The notes: generated by a model not told the origin, from the sequence alone. A DNA stretch of 64,000 nt from Bathynomus jamesi (GCA_023014485.1 JAJOZX010005792.1:247416-311415); one strand, 5' to 3'. Shown: positions 43,691 through 53,576, counted from the first letter of the stretch. Translations and numbers: made by a program.

Positions 43691-44094
43691 CAGCCAACTG
43701 GCTGATTAGGATAATAATGTATACAATGGAATACATGGCGGTATCTGGCAACTCAGCCAACTGGCTGATTAGGAGTCTATAAAACAACGCCAGCCCCGGC
43801 TGGAAGTCTCAGTGTGCACTTGGCTCCTGCCAGGTGAACACCTCTCCTCCTTTCTCTCCTCCTTCTTTCTCTTGGGGGATAACGCCGCCTCCAAGTTTCC
43901 CCCACCCCCCTTTCCCCCACCCCCCTTTGCAACATCCCCCCTTTGCAACATCCCCCTTTGCAACATCCCCCTTTGCAACATCCCCCTTTGCAACGTCCCC
44001 ACCCCCCTTTGCAACAACCCCCACCCCCCCTTTGCAACATTACAGAATAACCTGCAACATTCCTGCACTCTCCCCTTTTGCGGCTATACTACTA
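43690..44094 (+). repeat. Polinton terminal repeat (family H), right end of Polinton 1
   Basis: Inverted relative to 36,762-37,072. It contains a promoter (next entry), TTGGGGGATAACGCCGCCTC, a minisatellite of the TTTGCAACATCCCCC type (about 43,925-44,040), and ends GCGGCTATACTACT just before the LINE resumes. The third family member, at 51,346-51,672, begins Polinton 2. Confidence 0.75.
43778..43813 (+). promoter_or_regulatory. TATA plus TCAGT initiator inside the terminal repeat, reading outward
   Basis: TATAAAA lies at 43,778-43,784 and TCAGT at 43,809-43,813, with the initiator A 33 bp from the first T. The direction is toward the element terminus and the flanking LINE. The copy at 51,6xx (minus strand, CTATAAAAAAACG) keeps the TATA box, but the initiator is mutated to TTAAT. 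Confidence 0.55.
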
Positions 44095-45315
44095 AATTGA
44101 CTGCCTTTTGAGAGTGCCGCTTTGTGAAACGGTTGGAGAAGTGAAGAGTGGAATCATCGGCATAGGAGTGGATAGGACAGGAAGTACAATTTAATAGATT
44201 ACTGATAAATAGAGGGAAAAGAGTGGGTGACAGGACAGAGACCTGAGAAACAGCAAAATGTAAGAGAAGAACGGTGGTCATCTACAACCGCAGCTATAAC
44301 TCGATCAGAAAGGAAATCAGAGATGAAAGCACAAATAGAAAGATAGAAACCGAAGGAGAGCAGTTTGGAAATTAAGGATTTGTGCCAGACTTTATCAAAG
44401 CTTTTGATAAGCTTTTGATCGTCGTTATGGGTCCCTTGCGGAACCCAGAATGACGATCTGAAAGAAAATTTGAGAATAGAGGTGTTTAAGAATCTTCCTA
44501 CTAAGGATAGATTGTGATAGATCAGGCTGAATGAAAGCGAACTTCTAGCAGAAGGAAAAGCACCCGATGAACGACAACGACGAAAGAGTTTGCCTCGGTA
44601 GGGTGTCAGGACAGAAGGACAGTTCTTGAGAACAACAGGATGGACACCATCAGATAGAACAGAAAAACATCTTAGCAGGAGATTCTGATTTCAGACATAA
44701 TTAAGTCAGAGAGAGGAGGAGATGGAGAAACAACATCGAAACGTCGAGGGTTTTGTTTGAGGCGAAAGTTTAAGCGAAAGCGGTTCAGTTTACTCAGAAG
44801 AAGAGACAGCAACTGAGCCTTCGGAATGGAAAATAGGAGGAAAAGAAGAAGAAATAAAGTTGTTGGAGAGGTTCTTGGTTAGGTGGCAGAAAGAGCGAAA
44901 AGAATTAGAATTAGATAGGTTTTCACATTTTTGTTGGATGAAGTAATTTTTGGCGAGTCGAAGAACAGATTTTGCACGATTCGTGGCAGAAATATAAGCT
45001 GAGTGAGAATCAGGAGTTGGATGGCGACGATACCTTCTGAAACCCTCCTCTCTGTTACGGATAGCATTAGAACAAGTAAAGTTAAACCAAGTATTTTTTG
45101 TTGGAGTAGTAGGAACAGGCTATGGAATATAGGCCTCCATGCCCGAGAGAATCACCTCTGTGATGCGCTCAGCGCGCTCGGAGGGGCCCCGACCAAAGAA
45201 ACATTATTCATTCCATGCGAAATCAGAGAAGTACTGCCTAAGGGCCTCCCAATCAGCAGCGCCAAAGTGCCAAAGGCACAATAGCAAGAGGCCTGTAATT
45301 ATCACTGGATAGAAT
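44095..45315 (-). pseudogene. LINE copy 5, 5' half: linker and RT, split by Polinton 1
   Basis: Minus strand from 45,305: degenerate WHFGAADWEALRQYF-type linker, FNFTCSNAIRN region, RT fingers, FDKVWHKSLISKL-type motif (about 44,410) and the catalytic SYADDSTLHFSNRF (about 44,170-44,130). It ends at the Polinton 1 terminus. It aligns along its length with 24,480-25,700, and the rest of the same LINE is at 35,071-36,761. Multiple stops. Confidence 0.8.
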
Positions 45316-45382
45316 GTATATATATATATATATTATATATTATATATATATAATACAGTATATATATATATATATATTATAT
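45316..45382. repeat. (TA)n-rich microsatellite
   Basis: Imperfect TA run between LINE and family E. Confidence 0.9.
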
Positions 45383-46629
45383 GTCGCGTGGTTTGGCCGC
45401 CCCATGCACTTAGGCCTGAATCCAGTAGATTGGTTCCATTGTTTGTAAACGGAATTGTATCCGTGAGAAGTCTCGTCGAATGTCACTCTTGAAGTTAAGA
45501 AACTCAAGAAGGACAATATGGCGATACAAAGACCGTACACTCTACACTTCTTATAATTCACCTTCGTTGACACTCTCAGCTTTTTAAATAAATTTTTGCT
45601 TTACCAATCTTTCCTCGAATAATTACGTCATCTCGAAATGTTACTCTCGAGTAAAATGTGTGACTCTTTCGCGAGGTGATGCATATAATTTACACAGAAA
45701 TATTAAAGTAAGTTATTTACAGTGAATGGAAACAAGGAAATTCGCTTTGATTTATTATTGCAGTCACATTTCATAAAAGATAATGAAGAAATTTATAAGA
45801 ATTTACAGTTTAAGTTTTAGTTAATGATTGATTTGGTAATTCTGGAATTTGAATGAAATGCAATGTAAATATTTCTTAAGGTAAAACTTAAAGTAAAACC
45901 TTAAGACTGTGGATAATAATAAAAAGGATTGAATTGATCAACTAAATCACAGAAGTTAAGAATAGTAAATTCGTTAAATTGAAGTTATAAAATTAAAGAA
46001 ATTATAGATTAACTGTTCCTTAAATTCACTTCTGCAGCACGGGTTTAATGAATATAAAGAGACGTCGAATCCCTAACAAATCGATCACAATTTCAGTGAC
46101 TTTTATAATAAGTCAAATACTAATCAGTGGAGACTAAGATTTATACCATAAATGGTTCAGGATAATAAAAGAAGGGTGGTATAGATAGGGATTAAGACAA
46201 TTATGCCTTACCTATGGGAATGGTAAAAGGTTTTTTTAGTAAAATTTAATTAACCAAACGGGAGAAAATGCATTCTTATAACGCTTAGTTCAGATGGCGT
46301 GATAATGGACTGTGGAATGTCGTCTGTGTTAGAGTTAAACTTCCAAAGAGGTGGGGGAACAAAGAATTTATGTATCACGTATAATGATCACATGATATTA
46401 CATGAAATTACATGAGAATACGTGATTACCTGCGATTACATGACTACGGGATTACTTAATTGCTATGCAACACGCATAAAAGAGAACTGCAACGCTGCGA
46501 CGATATGACTAAGGAATTATGGTTACATGATAGAGAAATAATTCGTCATGGACGAACACGATTGAACCATAGAATTTATGACTATGGGACATATACTGTA
46601 TATATTGTAGATGTAATGATGCATTAGAA
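45383..46629 (+). repeat. Repeat family E, copy 6 left part (split by CACTA-like element)
   Basis: It runs from GTCGCGTGGTTTGGCCGCCC to GATGCATTAGAA. It resumes at 48,873 (GAATCAATCCACAATAAAAA) after the transposon. No gene in this 1.2-kb stretch. Confidence 0.75.
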
Positions 46630-48872
46630 CACTAGGAACAACATTTTTGTTTCTTGAAAACTATTTGGTGTTTCTTATACAACATTTGATGCTGATTCTA
46701 AATCTCGTTTCAGAATGTTTATATTACCCATAGTTTTTCGAGAAAATAATACTTCCATTTACTCAGAGTTTTCCCAAAATATTAGTTAAAATTAAGTGTA
46801 CTAATTTAATTTTACTTTCTTTTTTTCGAGGTTAACTATATTTAATAGTATTTTTTGCATTAAAAAATTATAGCTATTTAAACAAACAGATTTTAATAAA
46901 AAGAAAGAATTTTTTTCAAGTTTTGAGCAAATTTTAAAATTTTTCATAATAGAAAAAATTGGTTTTTCATTCCAAAAAGTTTTCCGTGATTTCAATAATT
47001 TTCCGCCACCATGAATCGAAACTGTATTAATCCCAGGGATACATTTTGCTACGTATGTGGAGAACTGACCATAATGGCACAGAGGAAGACGATGACCCCA
47101 CTCGTGAAGAAGGCTTACGAACTTTATTTTGGATGTAAGGTAGGCGACCAAGACAAATCCTGGGCACCTCATATCTCATGCATTTCCTGTGCCGTCACTC
47201 TTAGGGGTTGGATTAAAGGTACCCGCAAATCTATGCCATTTGCCATACCAATGATTTGGAGAGAGCCCAAGGATCACCTAACGGATTGCTATTTTTGTAT
47301 GATTAACGTTTCAGGATTCTCTGCCAAAAATAAACATAAAATTCAATACCCAAATCTTGCATCTCCCATGAGACCAGTACTACATGACGATGATAACCCA
47401 ATTCCAACTCCCCCAAAGTCATGGACACTTGATGAAGAGTCTGAAGTTGAACCAATGGAAATTGATGACACTAAAGATACAGACTTTCAGCAACCTGAAT
47501 CAAATAAACCACGTATGATAACGCAGGTTATGCTGAATGATCTCGTGAGAGATTTGGACCTTCCGAAAAAGAAAGCGGAATTATTGGGCTCCAGGTTACG
47601 TGAATGGAATTTGCTGGCAAAAGATACAAGCATATCGGCGTTCCGCACTCGCCAAAAAGATCTGATGCAGTATTTCTCCTCGTCAGGTGGTTTATGCTAC
47701 TGTAATAATATAAATGGACTGCTGTTAGCTCTCGGTCTTGAGCACAAATCTGAAGATTGGCGTTATTTATTGACTCTTCGAAGCTAAGCCTCAAGGTTGT
47801 ACTACTTCACAATGGAAATAAATACCCTTCCATTCCTGTAGGGCACGCTGTCCACATGAAGGAATCTTACGAAAATATGAAACTCATCCTTCAGCAGATT
47901 AATTATGACCAGTTTCGTTGGTATATATGTGGGGATTTAAAAGTCGTCGCGTTTCTTCTGGGAATGCAGCTCGGTTATACGAAGTTCTGCTGCTTCCTTT
48001 GTGAATGGGACAGCAGAGCCAGAGATTCGCATTATTTTGTAAAGGATTGGCCACTTCGTCAAAAATGTATCCCAGGACGGAAGAATGTGTCTCATGAACC
48101 CTTAGTTGACCCCAAGAAAATATACTTACCGCATCATGAAAAATTTTGTCAAAGCAATGAACAAGGAAGATGAGGCATTCAAATATTTGAAGAAAAGGTT
48201 TTCACGACTTAGCGATGCAAAGATAAAAGAAGGGATCTTTGTTGGTCCCCAAATCAGAGAGCTCATGAAAGATCAAAAGTTTGATGATGCCTTGAGAGGA
48301 AAAGAAAAGTGGCATGGGAGGCCATGAAGAATGTTGTCACAAATTTTCTAGGGAACATCAAAGCCTCTAACTATGAAAAAATAGTGCAGGACATGATTGA
48401 AGCATATAGGTTATTGGGATGTAATATGTAACTAAAAATCCACTTCTTGCACTCCCATTTAGATTTCTTCCCTGAAAATCTCGGCGACGTAAGCGATAAG
48501 GATGGAGAAAGGTTCCACCAAGATATAGCTACTATGGAGAAACGCTACCAAGGGAGGTGGGATCCGGCAATGTTAGCTGATTACTGCTGGACATGGATGC
48601 GAGAAGCCCCTAATGAAAACTACAAGAGAAAATCAGTGACAAAGAAGTTTTAAGAAGAATATTTTAAATGCCATTCTGCCACTAATATAATTTTTATGAA
48701 GTATTTTTACTAACTTCTATACACTTTTTGAATAAATATTAAAATACAAATTCTCAGTAACCTTGGGTGATAGAGAAATTCTACGGCTATATTCGGAATC
48801 AGCGGAAAAAATCCTAAAAACAACCTGTTCACGTCCAAGAAACAAAAAAAAGTTAAAATTTGTTCCCCAGTG
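46630..48872 (+). mobile_element. CACTA-like DNA transposon, 2243 bp, 3-bp TSD
   Basis: It begins CACTAGGAACAACATTTTTG and on the reverse strand begins CACTGGGGAACAAATTTTAA. Both ends then reach TTTGTTTCTTG. GAA is duplicated on both sides (46,627-46,629 and 48,873-48,875), splitting family E at CATTAAGAATC. CACTA/G termini with 3-bp duplications are the signature of the CACTA (EnSpm) group. A related left terminus lies at 63,560. The internal coding region is described next. Confidence 0.7.
47011..48653 (+). pseudogene. Protein of the CACTA-like element, recurrent uncharacterised arthropod family
   Basis: It starts with an ATG in a strong context (CCGCCACCATG). The first frame (47,011-47,787, 258 aa) has paired zinc-knuckle-like motifs: CYVCGEL, CISC and the characteristic PMIWREPKDHLTDCYFC, then an acidic linker and a helical region (LPKKKAELLGSRLREWNLL). 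The second frame (47,757-48,173) carries FIDSSKLSLKVVLLHNGN, HMKESYENMK, GDLKVVAFLLGMQLGYTKFC and FLCEWDSRARDSHYF. Later frames (48,106-48,327 and 48,447-48,653) carry GIFVGPQIRELMKD and FHQDIATMEKRYQGRWDP. Proteins with this text are widespread in arthropods, to my knowledge without an assigned function. As the sole coding region between matched termini it is probably the transposase. FIDSS, GDLK and the final Glu/His blocks are candidate catalytic sites (inference). At least three frame breaks. Confidence 0.6.
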
Positions 48873-48909
48873 GAATCAATCCACAATAAAAACGGACTTC
48901 TTCGATATC
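48873..48909 (+). repeat. Family E copy 6, right part
   Basis: GAATCAATCCACAATAAAAA to CTTCGATATC, then directly the LINE tail. This is an empty site for the CR1-like element. Confidence 0.7.
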
Positions 48910-49845
48910 TGTTTTAACTTCAAATTAACGTGAATCCTACCTACTCTAAAAAAGAAAAAAGAAAAATCCACGGCTACATTCGCGACGTCGCCAATAATGA
49001 AGTGACAAACAGCAAATCATAAGATGTGGAGTTCAACGAACTTTTCGTAATGATAATGATAATAATAAGGTTTATTGGCAGGATATAAAAACTCATAAAA
49101 TGTACAATATTCTTGAAGCTAATAAGCGATAAGATAAATCAAACAATAATACATTTAAAAAAATTAGAAATTAGGACTAAAAGATAATTAAAAATAAGAC
49201 ACGTCCTGAAACAAGTAACAACAAAAACTACTCACTGTTAACACTACAGAAATAATGATAATGATAGTGACAATAATAATATTTATTGGCAGGAGACAGA
49301 GCCCTCTCATCTAAAAAAAAGTATCCATCAAGGTAATCAATGATAAACTAATTAAATAATAAATTTATAAAACAAAAACAAAAAAGGACTACGGTAAGAC
49401 ATAACAATGATACACGTAAGGAGACGAGGAATAATGAAAAATAGTAATAACAGCTTCATAAAAATAAAAAGTACATATAATGGAATGGCTAATGCAGGAG
49501 TTAGGTGGAGCTAGACAAACACTTTCATATCAGAGGTTCAATTGTTGAAGGGACAGTCGTGTGTAAATTGTGACGAGTAGAGAGATGAAGGAACTGAGTT
49601 TTTGAGGCATTAAAAGCCATAAGGTTTTCTCTGTCCCAGTCAGAAATAGTAGAAAGATCAGACGTTGGGTGTACCATAGCGGCCCCACGCAAAACATTGA
49701 CTGCCTGTTGAGAGGGACGCTTTGTGAAACGGTTGGAGAAGTGAAGCGTGGAATCATCGGCATAGGAGTGGATAGGACAGGAAGTACAAGATCACTGATA
49801 AATAAAGGGAAAAGAGTGGGTGACAGGACAGAACCCTGAGGAACA
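48910..49845 (-). mobile_element. LINE copy 6 (palm piece and tails)
   Basis: Same internal deletion and same foldback-truncated edge as copy 4 at 27,596-28,545, so both derive from one duplicated ancestor. The RT piece (about 49,530-49,855) has VPQGSVLSPTLFPLFISD and later DWDRENLMAFNASK in shifted frames. Confidence 0.75.
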
Positions 49846-50718
49846 CTATAGTTTTTCTTTTTCATGATGTTAGCCCGACGCGGGCAACAGGCCACTCGCA
49901 AAGAAGTCCCAAAAATATAGCTTCCCTCACCAGCTATCTGCAAAGCAGAGAGGATCCAGCTTTGGGACAGGATTTACAGTTTAAAGCAGCCTAGCCCACC
50001 TACATTTAGAACCTCAATATAAGCAAAATACTCGCTGCCTTCACGTCGGATTAAATACATCAAAGAAAAGGGGTAACTATTATATTTTTAACCAAAAGCC
50101 AAAACTTAAACTTCAACTGGCAGAATTGAGCGTCCACTTTTCAAGGCACATAACATGTCCGTCTCATAGTGTTTGTCATTTACCATTACTTATTCGGACT
50201 ATACTGGATTTAATTTTCCTAAAAGAGTTCCTTGTTCCATGCACGGTCTTTGTGTATCATAAAAAACTCAGGGAACCATTCTGAGTTCATTCCTTTCATG
50301 AAACGGACATGTTATGTGCCTTCAAAAGTGGACGCTTAATTCTGCGTTGAGGTTTAAGTTTTGGTTTTTGGTTAAAAATATAATAGTTACGCCTTTTTCT
50401 TTGATGTATTCAATCCGACGTGAAGGCAGCGAGTCGTTTGCTTATATTGAGGTTCGTAATGTAGCTGGGCTAGGCTGCTTTAAACCGTAGATCCTGTCCC
50501 AAGGCTGGATCCTATCTGCTTTGCAGATAGCTGGTGAGGGAAGCTATATTTTTGGGACTTCTTTTCGAGTGAGTGGCCCGTTGCCGCGTCGGGCTAGCAT
50601 CATGAAAAAGAAAAACTATAGTGTTTGTCATTTACCATTACTTATTCGGACTATAGTGGATTTAATTCTCCTAGAAGAGTTCCTTGTTCCTTGCACGGTC
50701 TGTGTGTATCATTCATTC
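49846..50718. mobile_element. Foldback element (family FB), copy 3
   Basis: Arms at about 49,856-50,160 and 50,295-50,610, with the same terminal TTCATGATGTTAGCCCGACG and the same loop. The outer repeat of the loop piece is at 50,620-50,715. Non-coding. Confidence 0.65.
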
Positions 50719-50743
50719 ATATATATATATATATATATATATG

Positions 50744-51027
50744 GCGCCTCGGTGGTGTAGTGGTTAGCGTCGCTGACTACGAATCCATCGGCCCAAGGTT
50801 AGAGACCCGACGGCAGCCGGCGCGCAGCAAAACCCAGCTGTTCATCCTTCCACACAATAAAGAAAGTGGTTCGTAGATAAATGGGTACCCTAGGTGGCCT
50901 AGTAGTTAAGACGCTGGGCTGCTGATGGGGCGTGGTTCGGATTCCACGTTAAACTGTAGGTCTAAGGTGGAGTGAAAAGCTTGACCTTCGTCTGACTGAA
51001 CAATTCGGGCGGAAGCTAACCAAAGGT

Positions 51028-51033
<6 letters not shown>
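50744..51033 (+). mobile_element. Dimeric tRNA-derived SINE (family F), copy 3
   Basis: Complete two-module SINE. Only a (TA)n lies between it and the foldback element, where copies 1 and 2 have Tc1 inserted. Confidence 0.7.
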
Positions 51034-51090
<57 letters not shown>

Positions 51091-51345
51091 GCGGGTTTGA
51101 CCGCCCCATGAACTTAGGAATTTGACGGTGGCCTGAATGCAGTGGATTGGTTTCTTTGTTTGTAGACGGAATTGTATCCGTGAGAAGTCTCGTCGAATGT
51201 CACTGTCGAAGTTAAGGAACCCAAGAAGAGCAATATGGCGATACAAAGACCGTACACTCTACACTTCTTATAATTCACCTTCGTTGACACTCTCAGCTTT
51301 TTAAATAAATTTTTTGTTTTATTAATCTTTCCTCGAATAATTACA
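51034..51345 (+). repeat. (TA)n (51,034-51,077) and truncated family E copy 7
   Basis: Family E from GTCGCGGGTTTGACCGCCCC breaks off at CTCGAATAATTAC, where Polinton 2 begins. Confidence 0.75.
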
Positions 51346-51672
51346 TCAGTAGTATAGCCTCAAAAGGGAGAGTGCAGGAATGTTGCAATTTATTACGTAA
51401 TGCTGCAATGTTGCAAGGGGGTGGGGTTGTTGCAGAGGGGGGGTTGGAAAAAATCCCTGCAAAGGGGGGTGGGGGATGCTGCAGGTGCAACAAGGAAAAC
51501 TTGGAGGCGGTGTTATCCCCCAAGAGAAAGGAGAGAAAGGAGGAGAGAAAGGAGGGGAGGTATTCACCTGGCAGGAGCCAAGTGCATATTAAGACTTCAG
51601 CCGAGTAGGCGTTTTTTTATAGGCTCCTAATCAGCCAGTTGGCTTGGAAGGCGTAAATGGCTTGAGTTGCCA
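51346..51672 (-). repeat. Polinton terminal repeat (family H), left end of Polinton 2
   Basis: AGTAGTATAGCCTCAAAAGG, a shortened G-rich minisatellite, TTATCCCCCAAGAGAAAGG, GCAGGAGCCAAGTGCA, a minus-strand TATA box and GATTAGG/CCAGTTGGC blocks, as in the Polinton 1 ends. It inserts into family E. No matching right terminal repeat is present before base 64,000. Confidence 0.65.
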
Positions 51673-52175
51673 GATACCACTTTTTAGCATTATTATGGTG
51701 AGTTGTCTCACTAAACAATTAAAAGATTTCGTTCCATCAGATACATTCATTGCTGAGGTACACAGTTGCCCGATTGTACCATTTATTTAGTTGGTTTAGA
51801 ATTCCGCTAGTAGGTTTAGAAGGCGTAACATGATATAATTATCCAAAGAATTAAGTAAAACAACATTGCATCATTCTGTTTATTATAAATATATAGAAAA
51901 TAAATATACATTTCAATAATAAGAAATAATATACACACAATTATGGAATATATAGAAAATAAATATACATTTCAATAATAATTGAGGAATATGCATATAA
52001 TCAAAAAAATATATACACACACACACACACACAATTATGGAGATATATAGAAATAAATATACATTTCAATAATAATTGAGGAATATGCATATAATCAAAA
52101 AATATATACACACACAATTATGGAGATATATAGAAATAAATATACATTTCAATAATAATAGAAATATGCATATAA
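51673..52175. repeat. Subterminal region with four tandem AT-rich units
   Basis: 51,673-51,880 holds no recognisable feature. From about 51,885 to 52,165, four units of 55-95 bp share AAATATACATTTCAATAATA and ATATGCATATAATC with (CA)n between. They lie beyond the stop of the 132-aa gene, in its 3' flank. Confidence 0.75.
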
Positions 52176-52179
52176 TCCT

Positions 52180-52578
52180 TCAATATAACAGTACAGGAGA
52201 AATATCACGCAAAATATATAAATACATTTCATTTTTTTTCAAAATACTAAACTCGCACTTAATCGAGTTTACAATTACATCATTATTGCTCTGCATTACG
52301 CAGTATATGCGGTTTAATAATATTTCACCGCTTAAAGTATAGGGAAACCTGTATTCGATATGAAGGGCTTTCATATCGTTCAGTACTATTTTTGTTCCCA
52401 CTTTACAACCGGTTGGTAAGTCATCTTTAAATACGTCTAGAATACAATCAAAAGCACGCACAAAGAGTTCATCGTTAGCTACATTATTAAACACAAGTTT
52501 ATAAACACGCTTTTCCAATCGAGGGTTTATTTCTACCGACTCGAGCTTTTCAATCGTGAACTCATCTTCACTCAACAT
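52180..52578 (-). CDS. Polinton 132-aa protein, function unknown
   Basis: An open 132-aa ORF, ATG at 52,578, overlapping the end of the 239-aa gene by 11 bp. It is acidic and hydrophobic, with EKLESVEINPRLEKRVYKLV, a helix-like FVRAFDCILDVFKDDL, and a PYTLSGEILLNRIYCVMQS stretch near the C-terminus. No family, signal peptide or clear membrane segment is recognised. A truncated copy with only a few changes is present in Polinton 1 at 39,230-39,469, which suggests a real gene under some constraint. It is the last gene of the leftward block. Confidence 0.6.
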   Translation of the reverse strand: MLSEDEFTIEKLESVEINPRLEKRVYKLVFNNVANDELFVRAFDCILDVFKDDLPTGCKVGTKIVLNDMKALHIEYRFPYTLSGEILLNRIYCVMQSNNDVIVNSIKCEFSILKKNEMYLYILRDISPVLLY

Positions 52579-53287
52579 AGCGGCAATTGAAATAATCTTC
52601 TAAATCGTTACGACAACTGCGCGTTATATAAAGAAATAGTTCTTCAGGGTGAACGGTGTAGGTGAGCTCAGCCTTGTACCGATCAATTGCTTTGTACCAA
52701 AGTTCATGGTATTTCAAAGAGTCTAAACTTTTTAAATAAACGTCCAGCTCTAGACCATTCTCACCCTGTTCAGCCCTACACTCGGTAAACCCATCGAGCA
52801 GAGCGGTGTATGCGTATTCAAGTACTGTATCAAAATAAAGCATATCCGTAACACGCGCGTCTAATATAGGTTTCAGCTTGCGGAATCCGACGATTTCAAA
52901 CATTCTGTCGAGGATGAAACGGTTTCGCGTAGGAACAAGAGCGTTATTATCAGAAGCATTCTTCCACATCAGCCGTATATCAATGCACGGCCGATCGTTA
53001 TTTATACACAACGTACATACAACGGCGTATGAGGGTGCGTCACTAATCTGCTCTCTTCTTGTACCTACGTTAGCAGGTATTTTATAACGATCTTCACTCC
53101 ACTTCTCAACTATCACGAAGATTCTATTCATCTCCTCGACACTTAAATAAACCCGTTTGTTTGTTTGTCTACATTCCGTTTCCAGTACATAGCTAACGGT
53201 ACCGGATTTACGCCTGAACACGCGCAACGATTTCGTCACGGACACATCGTACGAGGCGTTGAGAATGCTGCTCAAAGGAAGTTCCAT
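52568..53287 (-). CDS. Polinton 239-aa protein, function unknown
   Basis: Starts at the first ATG of the frame (53,287, MELPLSSILNASYDV); the frame itself is open 11 codons further upstream without a start. The protein is 239 aa and of mixed charge, with two Cys-containing segments (LETECRQTNKR and VVCTLCINNDRPCIDIR), a central LDRMFEIVGFRKLKP, and a C-terminal ELFLYITRSCRNDLEDYF. It does not match any domain I know. Polinton 1 keeps only its last 25 or so residues. The overlap with the following gene (52,568-52,578) shows tight packing. Confidence 0.6.
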   Translation of the reverse strand: MELPLSSILNASYDVSVTKSLRVFRRKSGTVSYVLETECRQTNKRVYLSVEEMNRIFVIVEKWSEDRYKIPANVGTRREQISDAPSYAVVCTLCINNDRPCIDIRLMWKNASDNNALVPTRNRFILDRMFEIVGFRKLKPILDARVTDMLYFDTVLEYAYTALLDGFTECRAEQGENGLELDVYLKSLDSLKYHELWYKAIDRYKAELTYTVHPEELFLYITRSCRNDLEDYFNCRYVE

Positions 53288-53316
53288 CGTATTCGAGGAG
53301 CGCACGTCCACTCGGT

Positions 53317-53565
53317 TCAAGCTCTGAGATAACTATGAGCCGTGTGAGGCACGCAGGTAGGCAGGAACGGTTCGATGGGCGGCTGACTCGATGATACGTG
53401 AATGGGGTTGTTCGAACTCGTATGATCCGCGAGTCGCACCATAATCGAATTGTTGTACATATTGGGTAGGTGTTTTTCCGGTACAAGAATTAATTTCGGT
53501 TTTATCACTACCAGACTACGCACCAGACAGTTTCCCTCAGGATAATTTTCACGAACTAGGCACAT
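53317..53565 (-). CDS. Possible small Polinton protein, 82 aa
   Basis: The ORF starts at ATG 53,565, 11 bp after the stop of the 196-aa gene, and ends 29 bp before the ATG of the 239-aa gene. It fills the gap exactly, which favours a real gene. It begins MCLVRENYPEGNC and has a basic LVVIKPKLILVPEK stretch and a Pro/Ser-rich C-terminus. The start of it is preserved next to the 196-aa remnant in Polinton 1. No homologue is recognised. Confidence 0.4.
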   Translation of the reverse strand: MCLVRENYPEGNCLVRSLVVIKPKLILVPEKHLPNMYNNSIMVRLADHTSSNNPIHVSSSQPPIEPFLPTCVPHTAHSYLRA

Positions 53566-53576
53566 TTTATGTTTTA

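Larger units (their letters stand above)
36762..44094. mobile_element. Polinton 1: rearranged Polinton-type element carrying an IER-like gene
   Basis: A 7.33-kb insertion inside a LINE. Both termini are the same sequence in inverted orientation (AGTAGTATAGCCGCAAAAGG inward). Termini of form AG...CT and 6-bp target duplications are characteristic of Polinton/Maverick elements. Here the left flank ends AACATT and the right flank begins AAATT, where the uninterrupted LINE has AACATTGACTG, so the duplication is present with one base lost. The interior, left to right, is terminal repeat, IER-like gene, 196-aa gene remnant, 132-aa gene remnant, polymerase B fragment, SINE-derived tandem array, hairpins, minisatellites and terminal repeat. 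It is far smaller than a full Polinton (usually 15-20 kb) and lacks ATPase, integrase and capsid genes, so it is non-autonomous. Confidence 0.7.

Noticed and set aside
43449..43709. Overlapping Ser/Cys-rich and Gly/Lys-rich ORFs on both strands in 36,780-37,070, 43,349-44,111 and 51,341-51,630
   Set aside because: They exist only because the minisatellites have no stop codons in several frames. Composition follows the repeat and nothing is conserved.
46801..47172. Minus-strand 123-aa ORF
   Set aside because: Antisense to the 5' UTR and start of the CACTA-like coding region. No recognisable domain.
52020..52035. Pathogen-like or toxin genes
   Set aside because: None recognised. All virus-like genes belong to Polinton elements integrated in the host genome, and several are broken.
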